DNA of 64,000 bases from Molanna angustata. Its lineage: Eukaryota; Arthropoda; Insecta; Trichoptera; Molannidae. The stretch covers positions 30,758,078-30,822,077 of the forward strand of contig OY754979.1 in NCBI GenBank assembly GCA_963576475.1, written 5' to 3'. The notes under the pieces were generated by a model that had not been told where the DNA came from, did not search any database, and saw only the letters and a program-made list of their open reading frames with translations. The position numbers and the translations under genes were made by a program. This document shows, piece by piece, positions 51,300-63,791 of this stretch (position 1 is its first letter; each line of letters begins with the position of its first letter).

Positions 51300-52655
51300 C
51301 ATTCAAAATTCAATTATTTAAATAACGTTCGACTATCCGACTAATCAACTATACCAAGAATTCTCTGGCCCTAATTTATTCGCTCTTTATAGAAGAGCCT
51401 CAATTTGTCAGATTTTCAAGGATTATTTAGAGTCCAAATTGTATGTAACTACCGCCCAACCCCCAACTACACTACACTTACCAAGGTGTTAAATGGTATA
51501 ATGAGTTGAATGGGAGATATAAGTTCAATAATTCATCTGATTTTTCAAATTTTAGACAGACAATAAAATCTCTCATTACTTTATATTGTATTGCGATTTG
51601 CGATAGATTTGGATTTTTTATGTTATAAGTTAGGTATATATAAATATTTATAGATTTGGATTTTTTATGTTTTAAGTTAGGTATATATAAATATTTATAG
51701 ATTTGGATTTTTTATGTTATAAGTTAGGTATATATAAATATTTATAGATTTGGATTTTTTATGTTATAAGTTAGGTATATATAAATATTAATAGATTTGG
51801 ATTTTTTATGTTTTAAGTTAGGTATATATAAATATTTATAGATTTGGATTTTTATGTTATAAGTTAGGTGTATATAAATATTTATAGATTTGGATTTTTT
51901 ATGTTATAAGTTAGGTATATATAAATATTTATAGATTTGGATTTTTTATGTTATAAGTTAGGTGTATATAAATATTTATAGATTTGGATTTTTTATGTTA
52001 TAAGTTAGGTATATATAAATATTTATAGATTTGGATTTTTTATGTTTTAAGTTAGGTATATATAAATATTTATAGATTTGGATTTTTTATGTTTTAAGTT
52101 AGGTATATATAAATATTTATAGATTTGGGTTTTTTATGTTATAAGTTAGGTATATATAATTATTTATAGATTTGGATTTTTTATGTTATAAGTTAGGTGT
52201 ATATAAATATTTATAGATTTGGATTTTTTATGTTATAAGTTAGGTATATATAAATATTTATAGATTTGGATTTTTTATGTTATAAGTTAGGTTTATATAT
52301 AAATATTTATAGATTTGGATTTTTTATGTTATAAGTTAGGTATATATAAATATTTATAGATTTGGATTTTTTATGTTATAAGTTAGGTATATATAAATAT
52401 TTATAGATTTGGATTTTTTATGTTATAATTTAGGTATATATACATAAATATTTATAGATTTGGATTTTTTATGTTATAATTTAGGTATATATACATAAAT
52501 ATTTATAGATTTGCTAGAATCCCCTCCAAAACCCAAGTGTAAACTCTTATTGGGGGGGTAATGTTAATAAATATTTAGTAACTGTATTATATATTATAGC
52601 TAATGTATTATGTATCACTTTTTTTCTTTATCAAATAAAATAAAATAAATAAAAA
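51300..52655 (+). mobile_element. LINE-derived insert carrying 47-bp minisatellite
   Basis: The 5' part resembles a LINE ORF2 tail (conceptual TLHLPR, WYNELNGRYKFNNSSDFSNF, RQTIKSLI) and the 3' end is an AAATAAAATAAAATAAATAA tail. The minisatellite would lie in its 3' UTR. Inferred from structure; the LINE identity is weak. Confidence 0.4.
51605..52514. repeat. 47-bp minisatellite (about 19 copies)
   Basis: Unit 47 bp: AGATTTGGATTTTTTATGTT, ATAAGTTAGGTATATATAAA, TATTTAT. Variants: GTATATA versus GTGTATA, and TATGTTATAAG versus TATGTTTTAAG; the last copies gain TACATA. It lies upstream of the PTPDC1-like coding start. Confidence 0.95.
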
Positions 52656-52659
52656 ATTT

Positions 52660-52722
52660 GCACGCATCATTTAAACACATAATTTGTACAAATTATTTGT
52701 ACACATAATTTGTACACATAAC
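52660..52722. repeat. ~13-bp minisatellite, right part
   Basis: Resumption of the CACATAATTTGTA motif after the insert 51263-52659. Confidence 0.65.
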
Positions 52723-53349
52723 TCTGTGAGTGTCTCTTAAATGATAATAAAAAAACTTACAAATTAAACAAGAACTAACATCTGTATGATTGAAAAAAGC
52801 AACCGTAAAATTTATTTTCATAAGTCTAATCACCGAGCAAAGAAAATCTAGTGAATTAGTTCAGTTATTTTTCACTCTTTTCATTGTCTTTAGAATGATC
52901 CTTAATCATCAAACGTCGCTATACACGGTGACAGGAAAATTATTCGAAAAACAATTATTCGAATGCTCAATTTTACGAATGGCAATTACTCGAATCACAT
53001 TTTTTCGAAAAACAATTTTCCGAACACACAATTATCAGAATTTACAATTGTTAGAATTTTTATGGCGTCATGTTGGTAGTATTGTGAGAGGAATAAACCA
53101 TAGATTTTTATTATAATATACTAGATGTCGTAGTTAGCAAATTTTGTATGAATCGAAGTGATTTTTCCGGGGGATTTGTGACGTTTCAGTTTTTACGCAA
53201 TTGTTTTCGGATTTATTTGTCGTAAAAAAACACTTTGTTAATTTAGATTTAGAGAAAAGTTATTTAGGATGTGTTGAAATGTAAGGAAAACTGAAATATG
53301 TTAATAACCAAAACGTCAAACGTGCGATATTCCATGACTCACTTTTTGC

Positions 53350-54604
53350 CAAAGATATTAATGTATATACCTAGATGGAGTACTTGTCAACTATTCATAG
53401 CGGTGAAGTGAGGCAAAAAAATGTTGTCTCTTTCGCACAGCCGATAGGCAAGAAAAACGCGGTTTGTATGAAGATTGTTGAGTATGACATGATATTTTCG
53501 TATTTATTAAACGAAAAAAGTGTTAATAGCTAAAAAAAATAAAAGGAAGCAATTAAGGAAGTAACTAGTGTGTATTTTAATGTAAAAAATACCAACATTG
53601 GTTTTATTTTTATCTTTTTTACCTGTTTGTGTGGTGGTTCATACATTGTTGATAGCTTGGTTCATCTACCAACTCGAAGTACTGAAATAAAACCCTAGGA
53701 ATAAAAATTCATGTTTTTTCTTTATTTATTTAAACACTTCCTTACACCCTATTTAAGTGGCGAGTTTATCGCCAAATGGCAATTTCTTCCAACTAACCAG
53801 TGATTTGCGTGAGAAATAAATTTCTCCTCTACCGGGAATCGAACCCTGGACGCCAGCAAAGAAGAAGAGGCTTACTACTGTGCCATGGCAGTCGATATCA
53901 TCTCAATGTGAAAAATGAGTTCATATTTTTTATCACAGCTAAATAATAATGGATTCCCTTTCTTTCATTAGCAACATTTCTAAAATTTACTGCTCTTGGA
54001 CATTTTATCTTTTGTTTTCAAAGATTTAGAAAACATTATTAAATCAAGGGGTTTGTAGAATATTAAACAAAAATTTATTGAAAAAAAAAACAATAACTTT
54101 ATTTATATAACTTTTGGTATACCTAGGTACATAAAACTAGCACCTTAGTTCTCACAAATTTGAAAGTATTGGGTCTCTGATCACATAAAACGTTTTAGGG
54201 TAAAATATAATTAAAAGTTCTTTTAACTATCACAATTACTGTGTAAATAAACTTAACCACTAAAGTTAACACTAAAAATATAAAAAAACTGTTTTTAACT
54301 TAGAAATAACTCAATATAACCATCAAATGTCAAAAAAAAAAATCACACCAAACTTAAAATAAAAAACAAATCGGGATTCTAATTAACGCAAAATACTAAA
54401 TAAGTCCTTGGTATAATAAATACATCCATTAAAATTAATAAAATGAGGTATAACGATGAATTTTTCACAAAACACGAGGAGCAAAATGTACCGAAAAACG
54501 TACAAAAATCAGTCTTCTGCCTACCAGCGCGCAAAAACTCCCGCGAATTTCGACACACTTTTTCCGACAAGTACTCCATCTAGGTATATACATTAATATC
54601 TTTG
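53350..54604. mobile_element. hAT-type non-autonomous element with 39-bp TIRs
   Basis: 1,255 bp with perfect 39-bp terminal inverted repeats beginning CAAAGATATTAATGTATATA (53350-53388 and 54566-54604) and a perfect 8-bp target duplication CTTTTTGC (53342-53349 and 54605-54612). The 8-bp duplication and CA terminus place it with hAT. No transposase. It carries a SINE at about 53716-53905. Confidence 0.9.
53716..53905 (-). mobile_element. tRNA-derived SINE (family 1)
   Basis: Best-preserved copy: on minus a tRNA-like head with A-box-like TGGCACAGTAG and B box GGTTCGATTCCCGG, then the family body (ending in the complement of CACTTCCTTACACCCTATTT) and an AAATAAATAAAG tail. Nested in the hAT-type element. 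Confidence 0.85.
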
Positions 54605-54696
54605 CTTTTTGCACGGAGTACTACATCTATACAGTATATTATTATGTATAATAAAAATCTATGGAATAAACAACATGGCGACGCACCGCGCTGTCA

Positions 54697-54931
54697 GATA
54701 TCCTAGGATGTACACCGATTTTTCAAACCTAAACCTACAAAACTTTGGTAAAAATAGGTTGGTTAGGTTTGTTTGCAGTTATAATTGCGACTGGCGTGAG
54801 CCAGTTGCATTATATATTAAAAAAAAGTAACTAAAATATTAAAATAAAATAACTAAATTGGTGTGAATACTAGATAAACTGTCTGTACATGATGTGTCAA
54901 AATCAAAAACTGGTGTACAAACTAGGCTATC
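54697..54931. mobile_element. Small TIR element (235 bp) with 9-11-bp duplication
   Basis: Ends GATATCCTAGGATGTACACC and, complemented, GATAGCCTAGTTTGTACACC. Flanks repeat CCGCGCTGTCA (54686-54696 and 54932-54942). A 9-11-bp duplication suggests Mutator-like origin, but this is not settled. Copy 1 of the host element has the empty site. Confidence 0.75.
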
Positions 54932-55241
54932 CCGCGCTGTCAAACATCAGTTATTAAAAATGTGCAAAAATACGTACCCAACAATAATATAACAAGTAAT
55001 AATAGTCTTCATCGAATATATTTTACTGGCAACAAATATGTCAAAGGAGGCAACATAATGACACAAAAATATATTGAATTCGGTCAATTGGTTTTCCAAC
55101 AAATGTTAGTTCGAATAATTTGCTTTCGGACAATTGTCATTCTGATTCTTTCGGACAATTGATTTTCGAAAAATTGTTTTTCGTACCATTTCGCATTCGA
55201 ACAATTGTGTTTCGAAGAATTTTCATGTAATCATTCTTTTA

Positions 55242-55363
55242 TATCCTTGATTCGACCCTCGAATAAGTATTATTTCATTATAAATAAAGCAGAAGCAAGG
55301 GTATGTATAGCGAAATAATATTTATAATGAAATAATATTTATTCGAGGGTCGAATCAAGGATA
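55242..55363. repeat. Fold-back palindrome
   Basis: Arms of about 47 bp (TATCCTTGATTCGACCCTCG… and its complement …CGAGGGTCGAATCAAGGATA) around a 28-bp loop. Probably a fold-back MITE inserted next to the previous element. Confidence 0.7.
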
Positions 55364-55927
55364 GAAAAAAATATAGTCATTACGATTTCGCTGTATTTTT
55401 TTTTAATTCTTTCAATATGGTCAAACATGATTAATCTCCGTATAAATATCGGTCACATTTCCGTGTTGGTTTCTACTTAACTAATTTCCCAATGAGTTAA
55501 TAAGGTCATTATATACTGGTCTAAATTTTGACTTGTCCTTTTCGTTTTGACATGTTCATTAATATTATTTCATTCAAAATGCAAAATTATGTATAATATT
55601 TTACTTTCATAATAAAATATAACACGCGATCTACACATGTTATGAGTCGTAGACCGATCGTAATTTTGAAATATTATGTCGTGTCCAGGCATTTCATTAA
55701 TCATGCTGACTTTCAGCTAGTGATGAGCTAGCAAGTTGTGAGTCTTTCTCTCTCACAAAATTTAACATACTTATTATTTTTTTTATATAAAAATATGCAA
55801 TTAATTACATAGGTAGGTACTATTGGCAGTATCCATACTATACATTGGTGATTTTTGTCATATTTCATTGTAATTACTGAATTTTACCAGAAAAATACTC
55901 TTTATTTGTGAAGAACGATAGAGTCTT

Positions 55928-56160
55928 TTGCTTTTGCTCATTATAAATAGCTTACATAATATGTATTTTTTATTATTGAAAACCATAGTACATAATACCC
56001 TCGCCACCCCATCACATGCCACGGCATTCTATTCATCATCATTAACTGTCCATGCTGCCCGGTTATGGAACAACTTGGCCCTTGACATTAGAACTGCACC
56101 AACGTTAGGAACCTTCAAAACCAGATTAAAACGCGCGCTCATACTTTCCATTTCTTAACC
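55928..56160 (+). pseudogene. LINE C-terminal tail
   Basis: SSSLTVHAARLWNNLALDIR, TAPTLGTFKTRLKRALILS is the canonical 'AARLWN-LP-DIR…FK-RLK--L' ending of jockey/CR1-like ORF2. Only the last ~70 codons are present. Confidence 0.7.
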
Positions 56161-56288
56161 TACATACTTCCCATTTATTTCCCTATTCTTGTAGTTAGTC
56201 ATATCTCCTCTCCTTTTTTTCCCTTCCCTCCCATAGTGTTGTAACAGGTTTTATCTATGATTTGTTTAATTTTCATTGATGTACATAT

Positions 56289-56850
56289 TGTAGCGGGTGC
56301 AACCAGCCGAGTTGACCACCCACTTCAAGGAGTAGGGGGACGTCGGCCGGCTATTTAAGATCCTGCACATCACGTTCCCGTCGTTCAGTTTAACCAAGGC
56401 CAGCGGTAGATCGTCACTCTGCTCGACTCACATTTCGATTCCGCGTATTCATCGATCTATTTTATTTAAATTATTTAATAGTCAATTATTGAAGTATATA
56501 CCAATCTTGAATTATAATTAGAGTCAAACTATCAAATAAACACGTAAGTCAAATTCAAACTATTTTAATACCTGTCTGTAATATCAATTAATTTATATTT
56601 CATATGATAAATTTATAAATGTTTTATGGTGTGGCGTGGGTACCTCATTCTGCTGTGTAACGTTCTTTAATTAGCTTGCAACTAATTACCGAGTTACGCA
56701 CGGCAGGATCGAGTACACACGCGACATCATTTCGCGTTGGATTTGGGGAACAGGCGACAGGTTATCACCTAGTGCCTTTCTAGACCGGAGCACCCTTCTG
56801 CAAATAAATAAATTAACATTAAAATCCAATTCCCAACCTAGCGCGAAAAC
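56289..56850 (+). repeat. 5' LTR of gypsy element (right edge approximate)
   Basis: Starts TGTAGCGGGTGCAACCAGCC, identical to 63792 onward. The right end lies between the CA at about 56818 and the primer-binding site at 56851. It cannot be fixed because the 3' LTR is truncated by the window. Confidence 0.85.
56352..56390 (+). promoter_or_regulatory. LTR core promoter (TATA-like + initiator)
   Basis: TATTTAAG at 56352-56359 lies about 35 bp before the arthropod initiator TCAGT (56385-56389). The same arrangement is in the 3' LTR. Confidence 0.55.
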
Positions 56851-56868
56851 TGGTGACCACCGAGCGTG
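56851..56868 (+). other. Primer-binding site, tRNA-Trp-like
   Basis: TGGTGACCACCGAGCGTG agrees at most positions with the complement of a tRNA-Trp 3' end as used by CsRn1-clade elements, with mismatches. Confidence 0.6.
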
Positions 56869-59038
56869 CAGAACAGGTATATTTGTTGTGTAAAGATAAT
56901 ATTTGTAAAATAGTGTGTAAAACTGGTAAAGCTCCAGCTCTGTTGCAATTTTGTCGATTTTTAATTTGTGATAATAATTTTTTTTTGTGTAACAAACGAT
57001 AATCTGTTATCAGGAACAAATTATAATATTCGTTCAATAACAATTATCTAGTCACTTTGCACATTCTAAACTCATACGACAGAGATTAAAATTTTATTGA
57101 ATAATAATTATTTCGGTTATTGGACCTGGTTAGACTGAACCCTACGCAGTAAACATACGCAGTAATAGTATGTTATCCCTAATTGTTATAAACCATTAAA
57201 AAAACACATTTATAACGTAATTATAAGTATTATAATTAGTTATATTGTCGTATTCAAAACTAAAATATCGAAACTGGTATTGAATAAATATATGCTAAAT
57301 AAATACCTACCAAAAATTGAAAAATATTTCCCTATGTTAATTGTAAAAATATATAATAATGTGTATTTATTTTTTTTCATGAGCTAATACTACGCTAAAA
57401 CGGACCAAAAAAACTACCAAACGGAGGTAAAATAACGGAAGGAATACCAAAAAAAACTAAAGGAGATTTAAAAAAGATAAAAATATAAAAATAAAGAACC
57501 TAAAGAAGCATGTATTATGCGCAAAAACAGCACGCATAAAAAGATAAGTAAAAACCACATTTTATTATTTAAAAAAGCCAAAGTAAATTCATTTGCAGTA
57601 ACATAAAATCATTGCAGAAATAAAAATAAAATATCTATCTAAAAATTAACGTAAAATCCTTATTTTTATATACCTACAAGACAAATTATTAACCTGTAAA
57701 GTAAATACGTAGGTAAATAAATTTTAGTATTATTGCTTAAAAATAACGCATAAATGTTACATGGAATGTAAAATAAAATTATTGTCTAAAAAATGTCACA
57801 AAAAAACTTGTTTACCATGACGCGCACATTTTTATCGCGATAATAAAAACATGTAACAAAATTAACCAAAAATATTATTTTTAATATTATTTTGCGGTAG
57901 TAAAAATATATCCAAAAAAATATCCTGTAAAAAATTACAATAATAATATCTTCCCGAACATCAATCGGAATACATTATCTGATACCTACTTATGAAATAG
58001 GTAGAATCCTATAGTGTAAATTTAAAATATGTAACCGAGGTAATAATAATAAAAATATTCTCCACGAAAAAAATCACGAAATCGAAGCTCGAAACGAAAC
58101 ATTAAATATATTCGAAGTACATACAATAATCATATTCCATTGAGCGTACAGTGCCGTGCACATTTGAAACAAAAAATAAGAAAGATAATAAATGTAAATG
58201 TAACAAAAATATTTATTTTAAAATAAAATAGAAATATTATATCGAATAATAATAAAGTACGAACGCAGTCATATTAACAAAAGTATAAAAAAACGAATAT
58301 TAAATACGAAATCATAACATAATTTAATAATCTATAGAAATATCGAGTAAACATCATCGAAAAATATATTCCACTCCGCGATACTGTACACCGAGACAAT
58401 ACCGGGTACGTAGGCGTAAATACGAAATACCAAAATCTAACACCGCGACGAATCACGCATGAATCTAGGACTATTCGCCACCAACATTTGTTAGCCAGCG
58501 AAACGTAATATAATATACCTCATTGATAATATATACATAACTTGTACTTTTATTTCAGATTAAAAACGTTTAAACATTTATTCATTTTAAATTATTAAAT
58601 CAAATATACATTTAAATTTAATAAAAAATTATATCCTATTTAAAAACAAAGCATTTAAATACTTTACGCTGAATATATTAAATAAAAAATAAATTATTTT
58701 TTAAATTTTTTTTTAAATATAGTTACCTAATCACAATAACAACAAACATATATACGTATAGGAACGTCCACAAACAAGAGACCTTATAAGCATTGAACAA
58801 AAATAAACTCTAAAAATATTTACAATTTACAATTCATACAATTAAAACAAAGCAACTTCAATTATAATATACTGATAATATCATAATAAATAAAACACAA
58901 AAAATTATATTTTAGTTTAAAACAACTATAAAAATATTTTTATTTTTTATTTTCTTAAAAAAAATAGTTATAATATTATTTTATTTTTATTTATATTTAT
59001 AAACTGTAATACAACTTGAAGAATATAACTCACATCAA
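56869..59038 (+). other. Long untranslated leader of gypsy element
   Basis: About 2.2 kb of very AT-rich sequence before gag with no coding frame of note. This is unusually long for the clade. It may hold packaging or ribosome-entry structure, or an old insertion. I see no terminal repeats that would mark a nested element. Confidence 0.6.
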
Positions 59039-60049
59039 ATGTTATACGATAAAATGAACATCATGGACAAAGAAAATACAGAACAATCGTCACAAGACCA
59101 AGCAACCGAAATTTATTCAACAAACATCAAATTGCCAAGCGTATGGAGACATCAGATACAATTATGGTTTTTCACCATAGAAGCCCAATTTTCAAACGCA
59201 AGAATAACTAAGGATGAATCCAAATATAATCATGTATTAGCCGCATTAGATCCAGAAACCATGTCATGCGTCGCTGACGTCATACAATTTCCGCCAAGTA
59301 TGGATAAATACAAAAACCTCAAACTCACACTTCTGAACCGTCTACAAGAGTCTGAAGAGAGAAGACTCACCCAATTACTCCATGGAATACAATTAGGAGA
59401 CAAGACACCATCAGAACTATTGCGAAGGATGAAAAGCCTAGCTGGACCAACATTAAATAACAACACGTTAATTACAAGATTATGGATAGAACGACTACCT
59501 CATCGTATACAAGAAATAATTTCAGCCATTAATACAGATGACGTCACAGTACTAGCCACAACAGCAGACAGAATAATGGAAGTCAACAGTAGAACTGACG
59601 TTCAAGCAGTAAACCTACCATCAACTTCTTCATTGAGCAACACAGCAACAAGCGACCAAAGCACAGTAAACCTACTTTGTACAATGCAGCAACAAATACA
59701 AATGCTAACCGACAAAATAATGGGACTTGAAATTCAACAGAGGCAATCAAGACCATTCTACAGAAATAATCAACGCGACCATTCAAGATCAAGATCCACA
59801 AGCCCAAATAGATATCAAAAATATAATAATAATTATAATCGGCAAAACAAACGCAATTTTAAATACAATTATAATAACAATAACTTCCAACAAATGTCAA
59901 ATAATAATAATAATAACAACTACCAGCAAACGCGTAATAATAATAACGATAACGTCAAGCCGCTGGATATATGTATACCACATCAAAAATATGGAAGTCA
60001 AGCAAAATACTGTCGACAGCCTTGCACCTATAACCATCCGGAAAACTAA
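59039..60049 (+). CDS. gag: Gag polyprotein of CsRn1-type gypsy element
   Basis: 336 residues. The capsid-like region ([20 protein letters not shown], …[20 protein letters not shown], …[20 protein letters not shown]) is the conserved CsRn1 Gag core. An Asn-rich basic stretch (about 245-310) precedes a C-terminal knuckle [18 protein letters not shown] of the C-x2-H…C…C form that marks this clade in place of the usual CCHC. The second in-frame Met (MNIMDKE) could also be the start. The stop TAA is followed after two bases by the pol ATG. Confidence 0.93.
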   Translation: MLYDKMNIMDKENTEQSSQDQATEIYSTNIKLPSVWRHQIQLWFFTIEAQFSNARITKDESKYNHVLAALDPETMSCVADVIQFPPSMDKYKNLKLTLLNRLQESEERRLTQLLHGIQLGDKTPSELLRRMKSLAGPTLNNNTLITRLWIERLPHRIQEIISAINTDDVTVLATTADRIMEVNSRTDVQAVNLPSTSSLSNTATSDQSTVNLLCTMQQQIQMLTDKIMGLEIQQRQSRPFYRNNQRDHSRSRSTSPNRYQKYNNNYNRQNKRNFKYNYNNNNFQQMSNNNNNNNYQQTRNNNNDNVKPLDICIPHQKYGSQAKYCRQPCTYNHPEN

Positions 60050-60051
60050 AA

Positions 60052-63000
60052 ATGCGACAGGTGTGTGAGACAACACCGTCGCAAATGAAGCATCGTATCT
60101 TTCTACCAGATATAATCACGGGCGTGCAATACCTTATCGACACAGGAGCCGAAATAAGCATCATACCAAGATACCTAAAAAACGACAAGGCAACCATCGC
60201 TACAGACAGTATCATCACTCCTATTTACGCAGCAAATGGAACAATAATACCTTCATATGGACACCGAATTATCAATTTAAATCTCGGATTACGCCGGAAT
60301 CACAAATGGAAATTTATAGTCGCCGACGTAACCAAGCCGATCATAGGGGCAGATTTCTTAACCAATTATGATATATTGGTGGACTTAAAAAGAAAATTAC
60401 TCATTGATAAAAAAACAGGGTTGACAAGCAAAGGAACCGTCTATAGAACAAGTGTTATAGACATAGCAACGGTACAGTCAACATCAAAATTCCAAAAAAT
60501 TATACGAAAATACCCAAGTTTAACAAGAGCAGATATGGCACAAAAAGGATCAAAAACAAATATTACTCATCACATTCAAACCAGAGGACCACCCGTCACA
60601 ACCAAAATGAGAAGGCTCAACCCATTACAATTAGAAATAGCAAAAAAGGAATTCGCATATATGATCGAACAGGGAATATGTCGCCCTTCGAAAAGCAATT
60701 GGTCAAGCCCTTTGCATATGGTAAAAAAGCCAGATGGAAATTATAGAATGTGTGGAGATTACCGACGCCTAAATTCAATAACAAAACCGGACAAGTACCC
60801 GATTCCACAACTTCAAGACTTCTCACATAAACTATACGATGCAAAAATATTCACTAAAATAGACCTCTCAAGAGCATATAACCAAATAAACATGGAAGAA
60901 GAAGACATCCAAAAAACCGCCCTACTAACGCCATTTGGACTGTATGAATTCACGAAAATGCCACCAGGACTGTCCAACGCCGCACAAACATTTCAACGAC
61001 ATCTACATAACATAACAAGGGACCTAGAATACGTCTTCACGTACATTGATGACATTCTGGTCGCCTCCAGAAACATAAACGAGCATGAGAAGCATCTCGA
61101 CAAACTTTTCGAAAGATTATCCGAAAACGGATTAATTATCAACCAGGATAAATGCAAATTCGGCGTAGAAGAAGTGCACTTTTTGGGTTACCGAATCAAC
61201 AAAAACGGAAGTACACCAATACCAGAAAAAGTGGAAGCAATAATAAAAATTGAACCCCCAAAGGACGCAAAAGGACTCCGACGTTTCATGGGCATGCTAA
61301 ATTTTTATAGAAAATTTTTGCCAAACGCAGCCGAAACGCAAAAAATATTATTCGACCAATTAAAAGGGTACACCAAAAATGACAAAAGAAAACTACAATG
61401 GACAACTGAATTAAAAAAAGCGTTCGACAAATGTAAGCAAGATTTGACACAAGCCGCACTACTCGTACACATAAACTCCTCGGCAGAGATAGCAATAATG
61501 GTCGACGCATCAGATCACGCCATGGGCGCAGCACTTCAACAAAAAACGGATAACAGCTGGCAACCTATATCATTTTTCTCCAGAAAATTTAATAGCGCAC
61601 AAGAAAAGTACAGTACGTATGACCGAGAACTCACCGCCATCTACGAGGCGATTAAATATTTCAGACCACAAATAGAAGGAAGAAACTTTGTAATAATCAC
61701 CGACCACAAACCGTTAATTTTCGCCTTTAATAAAATCAAGCTCAACTCTCCTAGACAAGAAAGACAGCTGGATTATATAAGTCAATTCACCACGCGCATC
61801 AAACACATATCAGGCGAAGAAAACATAGTCGCAGATACTCTATCAAGAATCGAAGAGATAGAAATAACATCAAACATCGACTATATTAAAATGGCAAGAG
61901 AACAACTCACAGACAAAGAGCTCAAGAAAATGCAGGAAAATTCATCTCTATCACTAAAGAAAATCTCAATACCTAACACTAACAAAATGTTATGGTGTGA
62001 CATCTCAACCAACACGTTACGACCATATGTACCAATCACAATGCGAGAAGAAGTAATACTATCAGTACATAAATTAAGTCACCCCGGAGTAAAAACAACA
62101 TCAAAGTTATTAAAACATAAATATATTTGGCCCAACATTGACAAAACAGTAAAAAATGTCGTGAACAACTGCATCGAATGCCAAACTTCGAAAATTCATC
62201 GCCACACTGTAACACCTTTGAAACAATACAAACCAGCAGATGGAAGGTTCAAGAATATACACATAGACCTGGTGGGGCCGCTAACTCCATCCAGAGACTA
62301 CATATACCTGCTGACGATAATTGATCGCTACACAAGATGGCCCGAAGCGATCCCATTAAAAGACATGTCTGCAGAAACCGTTGCAGACGCTCTCATGTAT
62401 AATTGGATAGCAAGATTTGGCGTCCCGAATTCAATCACGACCGATCAAGGCCGACAATTCGAAAGCTCACTATTCAATAAACTGATGAATAAGCTCGGAA
62501 TAATACATAACAGAACGACTGCATACCACCCACAATCGAATGGGATGATCGAACGTTGGCACCGCTCATTAAAAACATCACTAATGGCCGCAGGAAACAT
62601 ATCATGGTCGACGACATTACCACTGACACTCCTAGGACTACGAACCGTAATCAAGGAGGGGTCAGACTATACACCAGCAGAGATGACATACGGAACAACC
62701 CTCAGACTCCCCGGAGACTTCTTCGAAGATGGACCACCTGAGGAGCAAAACACCTATGGACATAAACTACAGCAAACAATGTCAGAAATCCGACCTATCC
62801 CAATAGCAAATCACGGGAGAAAAAAAACATTTGTGCACAAACAAATGGCAAACACCAAATATGTCTTCTTAAGACATGATGCTGTGAGACGACCTCTACA
62901 AAAACCATATGACGGACCATACTTGTTAATAAAGAAGGATGACAAAACGGCTACCATCACAATCAATGGTAAAAACAAACAAGTATCATTGGACAGACTC

Positions 63001-63261
63001 AAACCAGCATTCTTCCTGAACGAGAACACAGACTACGGCGTAGAACCAAGCAGTAGACACACCACCTCTACAGAACAGAGATGGACGTCCACGCCACAGA
63101 CGCACCAAGCCACTACGCCAGATGACACTTCAGATGACACTTCAGATGACACTTCAGATGACACTCCAGATGCCACCCCAGAACGGCAACCACATACAAC
63201 CACTAGAGCCGGAAGACGAGTATATTTCCCGGAGCGATTCACCAGCTACAAATATTTCTAA
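60052..63261 (+). CDS. pol: Pol polyprotein (protease, RT, RNase H, integrase) of CsRn1-type gypsy element
   Basis: 1,069 residues. In order: aspartic protease DTGA (about 30-33), reverse transcriptase with YIDD (331-334), RNase H starting [12 protein letters not shown] (Asp about 485), integrase HHCC zinc finger ([19 protein letters not shown]…CIECQ, about 672-705) and catalytic core D740, D798 and E834 (35 residues between the last two). A GPY/F-type module ([16 protein letters not shown], about 955) follows. The tail has a DDTS tandem repeat (63118-63166). The frame differs from gag; the arrangement TAA-AA-ATG suggests reinitiation, since I see no clear slippery heptamer in the 16-nt overlap of open frames. 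All catalytic residues are present. Confidence 0.96.
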   Translation: MRQVCETTPSQMKHRIFLPDIITGVQYLIDTGAEISIIPRYLKNDKATIATDSIITPIYAANGTIIPSYGHRIINLNLGLRRNHKWKFIVADVTKPIIGADFLTNYDILVDLKRKLLIDKKTGLTSKGTVYRTSVIDIATVQSTSKFQKIIRKYPSLTRADMAQKGSKTNITHHIQTRGPPVTTKMRRLNPLQLEIAKKEFAYMIEQGICRPSKSNWSSPLHMVKKPDGNYRMCGDYRRLNSITKPDKYPIPQLQDFSHKLYDAKIFTKIDLSRAYNQINMEEEDIQKTALLTPFGLYEFTKMPPGLSNAAQTFQRHLHNITRDLEYVFTYIDDILVASRNINEHEKHLDKLFERLSENGLIINQDKCKFGVEEVHFLGYRINKNGSTPIPEKVEAIIKIEPPKDAKGLRRFMGMLNFYRKFLPNAAETQKILFDQLKGYTKNDKRKLQWTTELKKAFDKCKQDLTQAALLVHINSSAEIAIMVDASDHAMGAALQQKTDNSWQPISFFSRKFNSAQEKYSTYDRELTAIYEAIKYFRPQIEGRNFVIITDHKPLIFAFNKIKLNSPRQERQLDYISQFTTRIKHISGEENIVADTLSRIEEIEITSNIDYIKMAREQLTDKELKKMQENSSLSLKKISIPNTNKMLWCDISTNTLRPYVPITMREEVILSVHKLSHPGVKTTSKLLKHKYIWPNIDKTVKNVVNNCIECQTSKIHRHTVTPLKQYKPADGRFKNIHIDLVGPLTPSRDYIYLLTIIDRYTRWPEAIPLKDMSAETVADALMYNWIARFGVPNSITTDQGRQFESSLFNKLMNKLGIIHNRTTAYHPQSNGMIERWHRSLKTSLMAAGNISWSTTLPLTLLGLRTVIKEGSDYTPAEMTYGTTLRLPGDFFEDGPPEEQNTYGHKLQQTMSEIRPIPIANHGRKKTFVHKQMANTKYVFLRHDAVRRPLQKPYDGPYLLIKKDDKTATITINGKNKQVSLDRLKPAFFLNENTDYGVEPSSRHTTSTEQRWTSTPQTHQATTPDDTSDDTSDDTSDDTPDATPERQPHTTTRAGRRVYFPERFTSYKYF

Positions 63262-63778
63262 GCTGAGTAATTTTTAATCATTTTTATAACCTGAATAATT
63301 TCTATTTTTAATTTTTGTATAATTGTAATATGTATTCAATATAGATAAAAAATTTGGTCAATATGCAACTAATATTTGAATATAAAATCTTATAAAATTC
63401 CAACTTGACCAAATCAAAATAAGAAAATGCTGTATAATAAGAAAATGCTGTATACTAAGAAAATGCTGTATAGAAATGTAAATTTAATTGTAATTTTATC
63501 TTCTTGTTCAAATTACAGTACATATAAAAAAGTACATTGAACAAGTTAATATAAACAATATTTTTTTTTAGAAATGTATAAGTATAGAAATAAGAACATG
63601 ATAAATATATGACCTCTAAATTTTTATTAGTAAAATAAACTGCTATATATATATGTAATGCCATTTCAGGTAACCAATATAAAATTTCTTTGTATTTAAA
63701 AAAAAAAAAAACATATGTCATTGTTACAGACAATCAGAGGAAATGCTGAGGAACGGACCAGGGTGGCGCTATCCAGCT
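63262..63778 (+). other. 3' untranslated region of gypsy element
   Basis: About 520 bp, AT-rich, with three tandem AAGAAAATGCTGTATA units near 63420-63475. No coding sequence. Confidence 0.6.
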
Positions 63779-63791
63779 GGCAGGGGGGTGA
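63779..63791 (+). other. Polypurine tract of gypsy element
   Basis: GGCAGGGGGGTGA immediately precedes the TG of the 3' LTR. Confidence 0.75.

Larger units (their letters stand above)
52927..55232. mobile_element. TIR element with motif-array ends, copy 2 (interrupted)
   Basis: Same family as 40473-41262, with the same terminal 15-16-bp unit arrays. Two later elements split it: hAT-type at 53350-54604 and a small TIR element at 54697-54931. Removing them restores colinearity with copy 1. Confidence 0.82.
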
